DNA from: JANRJY01 sp033763735
Lineage (GTDB): Bacteria; Bacteroidota; Bacteroidia; Cytophagales; UBA9547
Direction of reading: 5' to 3'
NCBI GenBank assembly: GCA_033763735.1
Contig: JANRJY010000053.1
Span: 1-64,000 of the forward strand
Length of the DNA: 64,000 nt
A program made the position numbers and the translations under genes. Every line of letters begins with the position of its first letter. The first letter of the stretch is position 1. This document shows, piece by piece, positions 33,795-43,803 of the stretch. The notes beneath the pieces were generated by a model, which was given only the letters and a program-made list of their open reading frames with translations, was not told the origin of the DNA and made no database searches.

Positions 33795-35069
33795 ATGCTA
33801 CAGACCTCTTTCATAAAGGAAAACAAACAATTAACCATTGAGGGATTACTCAAAAAAAATTATACCAATGCTGCTATTGAAGTAGATTTGGTTTTAAAAC
33901 TCGATGAAGACCGCAAAAAAATACAATTGGAACTGGATCAGCTTCTTGCACAATCCAATCAGTTGGCAAAAGAAATTGGCGAATTGATGAAGCAAGGTAA
34001 AAAAGATGAAGCTGAAATAGTAAAAAACAAAACCTCAGAAATTAAAACTTTATCTAAACAACTGGCTGAAAAACAAATTCAAGTGGAAGCTGATTTGTTT
34101 GAAGCTTTGGTGAAACTGCCAAATTTGCCACACAGTTCTGTTCCCAAAGGCAAAACTCCGGAAGAAAATGAAGTTATAACTGAATATGGTAGCATCCCTT
34201 CGTTGCCTGAAAATGCTTTGCCCCACTGGGATTTAATTAAAAAATACGATATCATAGATTTTGAACTTGGCAATAAAATAACCGGTGCCGGTTTTCCGGT
34301 TTACAAAGGAAAAGGGGCCAGAATTCAAAGAGCATTAATTAACTTTTTCTTGGATCAAGCAACATCAGCTGGTTATACCGAAATTCAACCTCCAATTTTA
34401 ATTAATAAAGAATCGGGATTTGGTACGGGTCAATTGCCCGACAAGGATGGCCAAATGTATCATATTCAAGATGATCAGTTGTATTTAATCCCTACTGCTG
34501 AAGTACCAATCACTAATATTTATAGAGATGTAGTATTAAAAAAGGAACAACTTCCTATAAAAAATGCCGGATTTACACCTTGCTTTAGAAGGGAAGCGGG
34601 TTCATGGGGTGCTCATGTACGAGGACTAAACAGATTACATCAGTTTGAAAAAATTGAAATTGTTCAAATATGTGAACCCACAGAATCCTATAAAATACTT
34701 GATGAAATGGTATCTCACGTGGCTGGTTTATTACAAAAACTGGAACTTCCATACAGAGTGCTCAGACTTTGTGGTGGCGATATGAGTTTTAGTTCTGCAC
34801 TTACTTATGATTTTGAAGTATATTCGTCTGCTCAAAAAAGATGGCTCGAAGTTAGTTCCGTTAGTAACTTTGAAACTTTTCAGGCAAACAGATTGAAGTG
34901 TAGGTTTAAAACCGAAGATGGCAAAAACCAATTGGTTCACACGCTTAATGGAAGTGCAATGGCATTGCCTAGAGTACTGGCTGCTATTTTGGAAAACAAT
35001 CAAACTGAAAATGCTATTGTACTACCAAAGGTACTTCAATCATATTGTGGATTTGACTCAATATCATAA
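33795..35069 (+). CDS. serS: Seryl-tRNA synthetase
   Basis: A class II aminoacyl-tRNA synthetase of 424 residues. An N-terminal coiled-coil arm (about residues 25-100) contacts tRNA-Ser. Motif 2 (FRREAGSWG) and motif 3 (NGSAMALPRVLAAILENNQ) are intact, as is the serine-binding TAEVPITN. I choose the ATG at 33795 because the SerRS N-terminus begins at MLQTSFIKEN. A TTG seven codons upstream adds residues unlike the family. Confidence 0.96.
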   Translation: MLQTSFIKENKQLTIEGLLKKNYTNAAIEVDLVLKLDEDRKKIQLELDQLLAQSNQLAKEIGELMKQGKKDEAEIVKNKTSEIKTLSKQLAEKQIQVEADLFEALVKLPNLPHSSVPKGKTPEENEVITEYGSIPSLPENALPHWDLIKKYDIIDFELGNKITGAGFPVYKGKGARIQRALINFFLDQATSAGYTEIQPPILINKESGFGTGQLPDKDGQMYHIQDDQLYLIPTAEVPITNIYRDVVLKKEQLPIKNAGFTPCFRREAGSWGAHVRGLNRLHQFEKIEIVQICEPTESYKILDEMVSHVAGLLQKLELPYRVLRLCGGDMSFSSALTYDFEVYSSAQKRWLEVSSVSNFETFQANRLKCRFKTEDGKNQLVHTLNGSAMALPRVLAAILENNQTENAIVLPKVLQSYCGFDSIS

Positions 35070-35126
35070 ATCAAAATGTAGAAGGAATCATAAAATTCAT
35101 TAGTTTCAAAATTAATTCACCTCCAA

Positions 35127-36167
35127 ATGCTAAATCAAACCATAGAAATAAGTGATCCTGTAACTAAATCGACTGTTCCGGCTATAGATAAGTTGTTCTT
35201 AAAATACATTAATGACGAACGAGATTTGCCATTTATTTATTTAATAGCCAAAATATTTATTTTCGTTATTCCGATAGCTATTTTGTTTTATTGGTTGCCC
35301 GAAATCAAATGGTACTGGGCTCCGGTTTATTACATTTATCAAATCGTGTTTTTTACAGGACCGTTTATATTAATGCTACACTTAACCTCTCACAGACTCA
35401 TGTTTAAAAGGGATTATAACTGGCTAAATAAAATTATTCCTTGGATAATAGGGCCATTTTTCGGTGAAACGCCCGAATCATATTACGCACATCATGTAGG
35501 CATGCACCACCCTGAAAATAACCTTATGGACGATACCAGCAGCACCATGAAATATCAACGTGATAGCTTTATTGATTTTATGAAATACTATGGCACTTTT
35601 ATAACCATAGGATTGTACCAATTATATCAATATTTAACTTTTAAAAAGAAAATTCACATTCGTAAAGACTTAGTAACAGGAGAAACTACCTTTTATATAT
35701 TTTGTGCAATTATGTGTTTTTTTAATTGGCAAGCTACTATGGTTGTCTTTATAATTCCAGTATTTGTAACTCGTTTTTTGATGATGGCCGGCAATTGGGG
35801 TCAGCATGCGTTTATCGATCCGAGTGAGCCTGAAAACAGTTATAAAAATAGTATAACATGCATTAACTCACCTTATAATGTCAAATGTTGGAATGATGGC
35901 TATCATATAGGTCATCACTTAAAACCAGCAATGCACTGGACAGAGTTGCCTGTTGAGTTCAAAAATAATTTTGACAAATACATTCAAAATCAAGCACTTG
36001 TGTTTAAAAAAATTGATTTTTTTATGGTCTGGCTTTTCCTCATGTTAAAACAATACAAATGGTTAATGTCTTTCTATGTAGAAATTAATTACCAAAACCC
36101 TAAATCAGAATCAGAAACCATTGCTTTAATGAAACAACGCACTCAAAAATTTGCTTTGGCAAGTTAG
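35127..36167 (+). CDS. Membrane fatty acid desaturase family protein
   Basis: A 346-residue integral membrane di-iron enzyme. Three histidine clusters are visible: HLTSH (85-89), HHVGMHH (122-128) and YHIGHH (about 259-264), with four hydrophobic segments around them. The family inserts double bonds or hydroxyl groups into lipid acyl chains or carotenoids. The spacing fits the fatty acid desaturase superfamily, but the substrate is not predictable. It lies 57 bases after serS on the same strand. Confidence 0.88.
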   Translation: MLNQTIEISDPVTKSTVPAIDKLFLKYINDERDLPFIYLIAKIFIFVIPIAILFYWLPEIKWYWAPVYYIYQIVFFTGPFILMLHLTSHRLMFKRDYNWLNKIIPWIIGPFFGETPESYYAHHVGMHHPENNLMDDTSSTMKYQRDSFIDFMKYYGTFITIGLYQLYQYLTFKKKIHIRKDLVTGETTFYIFCAIMCFFNWQATMVVFIIPVFVTRFLMMAGNWGQHAFIDPSEPENSYKNSITCINSPYNVKCWNDGYHIGHHLKPAMHWTELPVEFKNNFDKYIQNQALVFKKIDFFMVWLFLMLKQYKWLMSFYVEINYQNPKSESETIALMKQRTQKFALAS

Positions 36168-36206
36168 TTTAGTGAAATTGTACCCTTTCATCCATAATCC
36201 AACTCT

Positions 36207-37658
36207 ATGATTGCACTAAAAATTGCCGACAAATCGTTGGAAAACAAAAGCTTATGTATCCTTTACAATGAATTAAAGGACCTTAAAAGCATTCTTAATA
36301 CTACAGAAGAATCCAACTATGTTAAAAAATGCTTACAATATAAGCAGCAAGTAATTGTTATCAATCAGTATACAAGAGTGGTGATATTAGTTCAAAAGCC
36401 TGATGAAAAAGATATTCCCAAAAAAGCCGAAAAACTGAGAAAATTAGGTTTTGAAGTGCAAAAAGTAGTCCAAAGTTTTTTGATTAAGGAAATGGTAGTG
36501 GAAAATAACACACCAAGCACCCCAAACATAATCGATTTTTTAGAAGGATTGGTACTCGCTGACTATCAATTCGAAAAATATAAAACCGACAAAAAACCAA
36601 ATAGCCTCGAAACAATTTGGGTATCAGACCTTTCGCTTGATAAGTCGTTGCTTAAAGATTTATCAAACTTACTTGAAGGCGTTTACATTTGTCGTGATTT
36701 GGTAAATGAACCTCTATCATACCTCACTGCCGAACAATTAAGTAAGGATATTGAAAAAATAGGTAAAGATGCCGGATTTGAAGTAGAGGTATTAAATGAA
36801 TCAAAGATTAAAAGCTTAAAAATGGGTGGTTTGCTTGCTGTGAATGCAGGAAGTTTGAACGAACCTACTTTTACTGTACTAGAATATAAGCCCAAAAAAT
36901 CATTTAACACACAACCCATCGTTTTTGTTGGTAAAGGTGTCGTATATGACACCGGAGGTTATAGCCTCAAACCAGCCGATTCATTGGATTGGATGAAATG
37001 TGATATGGCAGGGGCTGCTGCAGTGGTTGGTGCCATGTACGCGTTGGCAAAAAACAATATTCCCGCACACATTATTGGATTGATACCTGCAACAGAAAAC
37101 AAACTTGATGGCGATGCCATTGTACCGGGCGATGTAATAACTATGCACAACAAAAAAACTGTTGAAGTGGTCAATACCGATGCTGAAGGCAGATTAATAC
37201 TCGCAGATGCATTGAGTTATGCGAGCAAATATAAACCATTGATTTGTATTGACTTAGCCACACTTACCGGTTCAGCAATGCGTGCAATTGGTAAAGAAGG
37301 TATTGTATACATGGGCACTGCACATGACAGCATCAAAACCGATTTTGAAAAATGCGGACTTATGACTCATGAACGATTGGTTGAATTCCCACTTTGGGAT
37401 GAGTATGACGAACAATTAAAATCTGACATTGCAGACTACAAAAACCTCGGAAACGGACCTGAGGCCGGGGCCATTATGGGTGGGAAATTTTTGCAGCAGT
37501 TTGCCAACTATCCTTGGCTACATTTAGATATTGCGACAATGGCTTATATCAAAAGTCCCGACAATTACCGAGGTAAAAACGCTACAGGTGTGGGTGTTCG
37601 GTTGCTTTACCGATATGTAAAAATGTTGGTAGGCGGATTAGGGGAAGTGGTTGGATAA
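36207..37658 (+). CDS. Leucyl aminopeptidase, M17 family
   Basis: A 483-residue cytosolic aminopeptidase. The M17 signature NTDAEGR is at residues 323-329. Metal-binding residues appear in VGKGVVYDTGGYSLKP near residue 243 and MKCDMAGAAAV near residue 268. It removes N-terminal residues from peptides in protein turnover. The N-terminal domain is divergent, as usual. It ends just before a run of GTGAATTAG-like repeats shared with the end of the convergent Fic gene. Confidence 0.93.
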   Translation: MIALKIADKSLENKSLCILYNELKDLKSILNTTEESNYVKKCLQYKQQVIVINQYTRVVILVQKPDEKDIPKKAEKLRKLGFEVQKVVQSFLIKEMVVENNTPSTPNIIDFLEGLVLADYQFEKYKTDKKPNSLETIWVSDLSLDKSLLKDLSNLLEGVYICRDLVNEPLSYLTAEQLSKDIEKIGKDAGFEVEVLNESKIKSLKMGGLLAVNAGSLNEPTFTVLEYKPKKSFNTQPIVFVGKGVVYDTGGYSLKPADSLDWMKCDMAGAAAVVGAMYALAKNNIPAHIIGLIPATENKLDGDAIVPGDVITMHNKKTVEVVNTDAEGRLILADALSYASKYKPLICIDLATLTGSAMRAIGKEGIVYMGTAHDSIKTDFEKCGLMTHERLVEFPLWDEYDEQLKSDIADYKNLGNGPEAGAIMGGKFLQQFANYPWLHLDIATMAYIKSPDNYRGKNATGVGVRLLYRYVKMLVGGLGEVVG

Positions 37659-37668
37659 ATGTGCGGGA

Positions 37669-37700
37669 GTGAATTAGTGAGTTATTGAGTTAGTGAATTA
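37669..37700. repeat. Short imperfect tandem repeat (GTGAATTAGTGAGT-type)
   Basis: Alternating GTGAATTAG and GAGTTA(T/G)TGA units at the junction of two convergent genes. They include the stop of the Fic gene and encode its last residues. A 14-base exact copy of GTGAATTAGTGAGT occurs again at 55809-55822, before ruvA. It may be a dispersed simple-sequence element. Confidence 0.5.
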
Positions 37701-39025
37701 GGGTCATTTTCATTAAGTTTTGAATCAATCAAGGACTTAAGTCTATTATGAAAATGATGTACTAAAAATATATTATCTTCATTTGTAAGGGTTTCATTAT
37801 AAAGTTTTGATAATAATAATTCATTTTTATCATCCCTAATCTGATAATTTAATGTGTTAAAGGTGATTCTCAAATCAAATATTATTGTAGAATTGTCTTC
37901 AATAGAAAAAAAATGTTGGAATATATATTGAACTATTATTTTGGTTAAACTCTCTGATTTCATTAATTGATCTGTTTTTTTATCGTTAAAATCAAATGTC
38001 TCATTTGATTCAAGTTGCCCTTGACTATGCCACCAAAACTTTTTAAAGAACTTTTTATATTTAGAAAACAGATTTAATACTTGATTTTGAGTATGAATTA
38101 TACTTTTCAAAATCTCCAGTTGAAATTCTAAAGTTTTTTCTGGTCCAATTCTTTGAAATATTTTTTGAGATTTCTGTTCCAAAAGTCTTATTTCTTTGTC
38201 TACATCATCTTCATCCTCAATAGATTCACCTTTGACGGCTTTTAACATTAATTCAAGTGAATTTTTCAAATTAAGACCAATAAAATTGACAAAAGGTTCG
38301 AGTACACCTGCATCTGCTTGTCGTAAAGCAGCAAAATAATTTTCCTTTTCACCTGTTTTTATGATAACAGGTGGAAATCCATATTGCATCAAAATAAAAT
38401 TCATTAATATACGTGCAGTTCTTCCATTCCCATCATCAAATGGATGAATTCTTATAAATTTGTAATGAAATTCTGCAGCTAAAATCAAAGGATGTAACAC
38501 TTTTTTTGATTTTTCATTAAGATACCATTCAAGTAAGTCATGCATCTTTGCTGGTGTTTCTTCTGGGGAGGCAAAATAAAAGATTTCACCACTTGGTAAA
38601 AGCACATGATTAGGTTGATTTTTGTAAACTCCTATTTCGATTTTTCGAACTATTAAATTCCCATCAGGAGAAATTGCTTTTTTTTCATAAGGTTCTTTTA
38701 GTATCAATTTATGAAGTTCTCTAATAAAATTTTGAGTTAGTGGTCTGTCTTCTTTAACAATATCCAAAATCCACTCAACAGCTTCATTGTGCCCAGAAAT
38801 CTCAAAATGATCTCTTAAAGGTTTGCCACTTGCAGTTATATTAAATAATATAAGGGCTTTAGTTTCACCGTAACTTAATTGATTACCTTCAATATTATTG
38901 GAATGATAGTTCCAATCCAATCTAAATTTTTGCCAAATTCTTTTTTCATGAATAGGATCGAAAGGTCTCAAAGAGTTAAGTTGCTCTTTTAGTTTATCAA
39001 TATTTTTTATTTCAGATAATATCAT
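37682..39025 (-). CDS. Fic family protein (AMPylator/ nucleotidylyl transferase)
   Basis: A 447-residue protein with an intact Fic motif HPFDDGNGRTAR starting at His194, whose histidine catalyses transfer of AMP or a related group to hydroxyls of target proteins. The N-terminal SNNIEGNQL has the inhibitory-helix S/T-x-x-x-E-G/N pattern, so activity is probably self-inhibited. The C-terminal 150 residues are helical and unassigned. I prefer the ATG at 39025 over an upstream TTG that would add 8 residues. The last codons run into a simple repeat. Confidence 0.88.
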   Translation of the reverse strand: MILSEIKNIDKLKEQLNSLRPFDPIHEKRIWQKFRLDWNYHSNNIEGNQLSYGETKALILFNITASGKPLRDHFEISGHNEAVEWILDIVKEDRPLTQNFIRELHKLILKEPYEKKAISPDGNLIVRKIEIGVYKNQPNHVLLPSGEIFYFASPEETPAKMHDLLEWYLNEKSKKVLHPLILAAEFHYKFIRIHPFDDGNGRTARILMNFILMQYGFPPVIIKTGEKENYFAALRQADAGVLEPFVNFIGLNLKNSLELMLKAVKGESIEDEDDVDKEIRLLEQKSQKIFQRIGPEKTLEFQLEILKSIIHTQNQVLNLFSKYKKFFKKFWWHSQGQLESNETFDFNDKKTDQLMKSESLTKIIVQYIFQHFFSIEDNSTIIFDLRITFNTLNYQIRDDKNELLLSKLYNETLTNEDNIFLVHHFHNRLKSLIDSKLNENDPNSLTQ

Positions 39026-39060
39026 TGCCGTTTTACAATTAAAGAACAATTAAGAACATT

Positions 39061-39963
39061 TCACCACTCCTTTTCCTCAAATTTCAACTGCTTTTTGTAA
39101 AAAAACAAAATTACAGCAACAATCACGAATGAACCAATAATAAGTGAAGCTGGCATTTCTTTCGAAGTCTCTACATCCAATTTGAGTTTGCCTATATTTT
39201 TCATGTGGAGTAATAATAATGTGAATCCGTTATTGGTAAAATGAGCAAGAATTGGAATCATCAAATTATTAGTCCAAACAAATAAATATCCCAACAAAGC
39301 GCCCAAAAGCATCCTGGGTAAAAACCCATAAAATTGAAAATGAATGGCAGAAAATATAATGGCTGTAACCCATATAGCCACATGCTTATTTCGCCACCAG
39401 TCATTGAGTAAGTTCTGAATCATTCCCCTGAACAATAACTCCTCCCCTACCGCAGGAATAATTGCTATTACTAACAAGCCAAACAAAAACTGCAATGTTG
39501 AATTAAATTGAGTGATATATTCTGTAAGCATTTTTAGTTCTTCTTCCTTGTTTTTTGCCCACGATTCAATCCAACTAAAGGACTCAGGTAAAGACATTTG
39601 CATATTCATATCAGCAATCCATGATATGGCAGGGATAGCACATATTACAATTAGGACAGTTGATAAATAATATATGTCGGAAGGATAACCAAAACCCACA
39701 TAGATTCTTTTTTTATAATAAAATAGATTAAAAAGATAAGGAAATAATATCATTGAAATACCTGAAGTAAGTCCTTGAATCAACAAAATTACATTGCGAT
39801 ACTCCGGATAGTTTGAAATATTATTCAAAATACTTCCTAATTCCAACACTGAATTCCCTAAAAATGGATATAATGCAACCAATGCAACAAATTGCCCAAT
39901 AAATAATCCTGCTACAAAAAAACCAAGCAACAACAATAACAGTATAAAAGGATGGCGATACAT
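39061..39963 (-). CDS. CPBP family intramembrane metalloprotease
   Basis: A 300-residue polytopic membrane protein with the CPBP/Abi motifs: EELLFRG (about residues 171-177), FSAIHFQFYG near residue 205 and AHFTNNG near residue 240. The Glu-Glu-x3-Arg and histidines form the metal site. Related enzymes cut membrane-embedded substrates or process prenylated peptides. About seven hydrophobic segments. A TATGTTTG box on the minus strand lies 22 bases before the ATG. Confidence 0.9.
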   Translation of the reverse strand: MYRHPFILLLLLLGFFVAGLFIGQFVALVALYPFLGNSVLELGSILNNISNYPEYRNVILLIQGLTSGISMILFPYLFNLFYYKKRIYVGFGYPSDIYYLSTVLIVICAIPAISWIADMNMQMSLPESFSWIESWAKNKEEELKMLTEYITQFNSTLQFLFGLLVIAIIPAVGEELLFRGMIQNLLNDWWRNKHVAIWVTAIIFSAIHFQFYGFLPRMLLGALLGYLFVWTNNLMIPILAHFTNNGFTLLLLHMKNIGKLKLDVETSKEMPASLIIGSFVIVAVILFFYKKQLKFEEKEW

Positions 39964-40063
39964 AATTCTTTGTTCAACTAAGCTGCAAACATATCAAAAA
40001 GCAAGGACATTTACTTTTCCACAGGATAATTAGCAAAGCCATAGTTTTGTAATTTGGCGTATT

Positions 40064-41407
40064 ATGATAACACGTCTTTTTTTAATTTCTATACTTTTTA
40101 TTTATTCTGTTCAAATTCAAGCAATTGAATTCAAAAAGGATTCAATTGGGTTAACCAAAATTAATGGTAAGTTTCATATTCGATATATGGTATCACCGGG
40201 AGAAACGATTTACAGGATTTCCAATAAATATAAAATAGCGGTAACTGACTTACTTGATTTGAATCCGGAACTCGAATTTGGTTTAAAAACGGGACAAATT
40301 ATCAATATTCCATACAACCCGGAACTGAAAACAGAAGAAAAAACCACTGTTGTTTACCCTAAGCAAGATGTAAATAAGCCTGTTGAAACCAATTCCGATT
40401 CACTAACTGATATAGGTGTAGTGCATAAAGTACAACCCGGTGAAACTTACAGCAGTTTAGCTAGAAAATATAACTTAACGGTAGAAGAACTTTTTACCAT
40501 CAATAAAATAGAACTTAAAGCAGGGCAAAAAATTATTGTAAACAATAAAATAAAAGCCCCCAAGAAACAAGAAACAACTTCTGCTTCTCAACCGGCTGTA
40601 GTTAAGAAAGATGAACCTAAACCTATTGCAGCAGCTCCAGAACCTGCTCCTAAACCAATAAAAAGATTTGAACCTGAAGAAGAAACAAACAATGCTGCTT
40701 TGGAACCGATTGAATACAACAATAATAAAATGCATTTGTTGGTAGTGCCTTTTGATCCCTACTTATATTTCTCAGATGCCGATGATGAAATCGCAGCCAA
40801 TTCCAAAATCCAACGTACAAAAGTAAGACAAGCTTTTCGCAGAAGATTGAATGCATTACTCGAACCAAAAGGATATGAAACAATACACTTACTGGGAGGA
40901 CAAGCCAAAGATTCCATAACAGACTTAAACAAAATATATAGTTCAGTTAATTATAGTTATCAGGATATTTTGTTTGCACCCAATAACCCTCGAATTCAAA
41001 AAGAACCCGAAAAAATAGGCAAGGACAAAAAAAGTAATCAGCCGACCAATATAGGCGAAAATTCCAGAGCAGCACAAGCTCAAGATGCCAAAAAGTATTT
41101 TGGGGTTCGTATCTCGAATCCTGACTTTTTTACCTATTTCAATAATAAATACAAAATAGATTATTACCTGTTTATCAACCAGTTTGAAGTAAAAACCAAT
41201 TACGAAAATTGCCTTGACAGAGCAGCACTAAACTACGAACGCGGTTTTACCATTCATTATTCTATATTCAATAAAGAAGGCAAACAAATATCGGGAAACA
41301 GAGTGTATATTGATTATAATTCCAATGTGAATAACATAAACAAAATACTTGCCGATAATATGCAACGAGTTGCAGATAAGATAATGGCGGACTTACCTAA
41401 TGAGTAA
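40064..41407 (+). CDS. LysM-domain exported protein
   Basis: A 447-residue protein with a signal peptide (to about residue 20) and two LysM peptidoglycan-binding domains (about residues 30-74 and 122-167, each beginning with a P-G-E-T turn). A proline/alanine- and lysine-rich linker follows, then a C-terminal region of about 240 residues without recognisable family. It is probably periplasmic and bound to the cell wall. A TAGTTTTG -7-like box lies 14 bases before the ATG. The linker encodes repeated PAP/EPK stretches. Confidence 0.85.
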   Translation: MITRLFLISILFIYSVQIQAIEFKKDSIGLTKINGKFHIRYMVSPGETIYRISNKYKIAVTDLLDLNPELEFGLKTGQIINIPYNPELKTEEKTTVVYPKQDVNKPVETNSDSLTDIGVVHKVQPGETYSSLARKYNLTVEELFTINKIELKAGQKIIVNNKIKAPKKQETTSASQPAVVKKDEPKPIAAAPEPAPKPIKRFEPEEETNNAALEPIEYNNNKMHLLVVPFDPYLYFSDADDEIAANSKIQRTKVRQAFRRRLNALLEPKGYETIHLLGGQAKDSITDLNKIYSSVNYSYQDILFAPNNPRIQKEPEKIGKDKKSNQPTNIGENSRAAQAQDAKKYFGVRISNPDFFTYFNNKYKIDYYLFINQFEVKTNYENCLDRAALNYERGFTIHYSIFNKEGKQISGNRVYIDYNSNVNNINKILADNMQRVADKIMADLPNE

Positions 41408-41497
41408 CAATAATCGATGATAGAAAATCGATTCTCGATTATCGAAATTTATAATTCATTATCCATAATCCAAATTTGATAATTACTTTTGCCCCCT

Positions 41498-42160
41498 ATG
41501 CGTTGGACAAAACTGATTCCATTCTTTTCATTAGTACTTATATATATTATTGCAGGCGCTTATTTGCTAATTACTTACCCTAAAGGCGACTTTGAACTTA
41601 TTGTTAATCAGAACCATAAGGATAGTTTTGACCTCTTTTTCAAAAACTACACCCACTTAGGTGATGGTTTGTTTTATGCATTAATAATGGCGCTTTTATT
41701 GTTATACAAATATTATTATGTGCTTGTTGGAACAGTTGCAGTTCTATTAAAAACGACATTAGTCCATATCGGCAAACAAATTCTATTTGACGATCATGCC
41801 CGACCTCTAATTTTTTTTAGAGATAAATTTATTGATGTAAATTTTGTAGATGGTGTGGAAATGGCTCATTTCAACAGTTTTCCCTCAGGACACACTGCCA
41901 CCGCATTTTGTTTGGCAACTTTTTTAGTGTTAATGCTTACAAAAGAACAAAAGCCGATGCTTTCACTTTGGCAATTGTTATTGTTTACTTATGCTTTATT
42001 GGTAGGTATTTCCAGATTTTATTTACTTCAGCACTTTTTTGAAGATACTTATGCCGGTACATTATTAGGCTTTATTTGTGCATTATTGGTGTTCTTAATT
42101 TTTGAAAAGACGCAATTGTACAAAAACAAATTTTTAAGCAGATCGGTTTTGTCAAAATGA
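41498..42160 (+). CDS. PAP2 family phosphatase
   Basis: A 220-residue membrane phosphatase with the PAP2 motifs: DDHARP (motif 1, near residue 106), PSGHTA (residues 129-134) and SRFYLLQHFFEDTYAG (motif 3, near residue 176). Five or six hydrophobic segments. Likely substrates are undecaprenyl pyrophosphate or phosphatidic acid at the periplasmic face. I prefer the ATG at 41498 to a TTG three codons earlier. It overlaps the downstream glycosyltransferase by 4 bases (ATGA), so they are coupled. Confidence 0.88.
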   Translation: MRWTKLIPFFSLVLIYIIAGAYLLITYPKGDFELIVNQNHKDSFDLFFKNYTHLGDGLFYALIMALLLLYKYYYVLVGTVAVLLKTTLVHIGKQILFDDHARPLIFFRDKFIDVNFVDGVEMAHFNSFPSGHTATAFCLATFLVLMLTKEQKPMLSLWQLLLFTYALLVGISRFYLLQHFFEDTYAGTLLGFICALLVFLIFEKTQLYKNKFLSRSVLSK

Positions 42161-43803
42161 ATCTGAATTACATTAGACTATTAATATTTTTATTAGGAAT
42201 TGCCCTTTTTGTGCCCGGATTGGGAAATGTACATTTGTTCGATTGGGATGAAATTAATTTTGCCGAATCAGCCAGAGAAATGCTCGAAACCGGCAACTTT
42301 TTGCAAGTTCAAATCAATTATCAACCTTTTTGGGAAAAGCCTCCACTATTTATGTGGCTTCAAGCGGGAAGTATGCAACTTTTTGGTGTGAATGAATTTG
42401 CAGCACGTTTACCCAATGCAATTACCGGGATAATTACTTTAATAGTTATTTTTGAAATAGGCAGAAAAGTCCAAAACACCACTCAGGCATTAATATGGGT
42501 TTCACTTTATACAGGTAGCTTTTTACCTCATTTTTATTTCAAAACCGGAATCATTGACCCTCTATTTAACTTACTGATTTTTATTGGAATATATTTTATT
42601 TATAAATCATTTATTTCTACAGAAAAAATCAGAAAAAATATAATGAATGCAACTCTGTCAGGTGTATTTATTGGATTAGCTATGCTGACCAAAGGACCTG
42701 TTGCTTTACTGATAAGTGGCTTGACAATTACAATATTTTTAGCATTCAATTCCAGCCATTTTTTTAGAAAAATAGGCTTGTTAGTATTTTTTACCTTTAC
42801 ATCATTAGCAACTGCTATGATTTGGTTTGGCGTTGAAACCTTTGTACATGGCACCTGGTTTTTGGAGGAATTTATAAAGTATAATATTCGTTTGATGAAT
42901 ACGGAGGATGCCGGACATGGGCAACCTTTTTATTATCATCCAGTAGTACTCCTTTTTGGGTGCTTTCCGGCAAGTATATTATTTATGGCTGCCTTGCGAA
43001 AAAGTATTCTAAAGCAATCCAACAAGCTTCAAACAGACTTTAATATTCTTCAAGTCATTTTATTTTTTGTGGTTTTGATACTTTTCTCCATTGTCAAAAC
43101 CAAAATCATTCATTATTCATCACTTTGTTATTTTCCGCTTACCTATTTGGCTTCCAGATATATTGCTTCAATAATTGAACAAAACTCAAAAATTCCCATT
43201 GGCGTAAATATCTATATTTTAATTATAGGACTTTTGTTTTCAGCTATTTTAATTGTTTTAGGATTAATTACACGATTTAGAGATGATATTGTTCCATACA
43301 TTTTAGACCCTTTTGCTGTGGAAAATATATGTATGGATGTACAATGGAATGGTTATGAATTTATAGTTGGGATATTTACTTTCATTGGCTTAATTATTTC
43401 GGTTCTGAATTACAAAAAACCAATATTTTTTATTTATACAATTACCATCACTTGTTGCCTCACCCTTCAACTCGCGCTTTATTTATTTGCACCCAAAGTG
43501 GAAGCACATGTGCAAGGGTCGTTAATTGAGTTTTTTAAATCCAAAAAAAATGAAGACTGCTATGTTCAAGCAGTCGGATTCAAATCGTATGCACAATATT
43601 TTTATACCGATCGTAAACCAGGTTACAGTAAAGACACATTACACTTTAACGAATCATGGCTCATGTATGATACCATTGACAAACCCGCTTATTTCGTTAC
43701 CAAATGCGACCGCGATTATTATAGAACCAATCCCGAAATGAAATTAATCAATGAAAAAGGAGGTTTTGTAATGTATAAAAGAAATAAACGACTTACTAAT
43801 TAG
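42157..43803 (+). CDS. ArnT/GT39-family membrane glycosyltransferase
   Basis: A 548-residue polytopic inner-membrane enzyme. The first periplasmic loop has FDWDEINFAESAREM with the acidic pair Asp31/Glu32, followed by FWEKPPLFMW, both hallmarks of ArnT/PMT-type GT-C transferases. These use polyprenyl-phosphate sugars to modify lipid A or proteins. About 11 helices and a short soluble tail. It is coupled to the PAP2 gene upstream and overlaps the convergent transporter gene by 8 bases. Confidence 0.88.
   Translation: MNLNYIRLLIFLLGIALFVPGLGNVHLFDWDEINFAESAREMLETGNFLQVQINYQPFWEKPPLFMWLQAGSMQLFGVNEFAARLPNAITGIITLIVIFEIGRKVQNTTQALIWVSLYTGSFLPHFYFKTGIIDPLFNLLIFIGIYFIYKSFISTEKIRKNIMNATLSGVFIGLAMLTKGPVALLISGLTITIFLAFNSSHFFRKIGLLVFFTFTSLATAMIWFGVETFVHGTWFLEEFIKYNIRLMNTEDAGHGQPFYYHPVVLLFGCFPASILFMAALRKSILKQSNKLQTDFNILQVILFFVVLILFSIVKTKIIHYSSLCYFPLTYLASRYIASIIEQNSKIPIGVNIYILIIGLLFSAILIVLGLITRFRDDIVPYILDPFAVENICMDVQWNGYEFIVGIFTFIGLIISVLNYKKPIFFIYTITITCCLTLQLALYLFAPKVEAHVQGSLIEFFKSKKNEDCYVQAVGFKSYAQYFYTDRKPGYSKDTLHFNESWLMYDTIDKPAYFVTKCDRDYYRTNPEMKLINEKGGFVMYKRNKRLTN

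Noticed and set aside
41410..41470. Repeated TCGAT/ATCGA motifs between the LysM and PAP2 genes
   Set aside because: Short overlapping inverted motifs without a stable long stem or U-tract; no clear terminator or operator.
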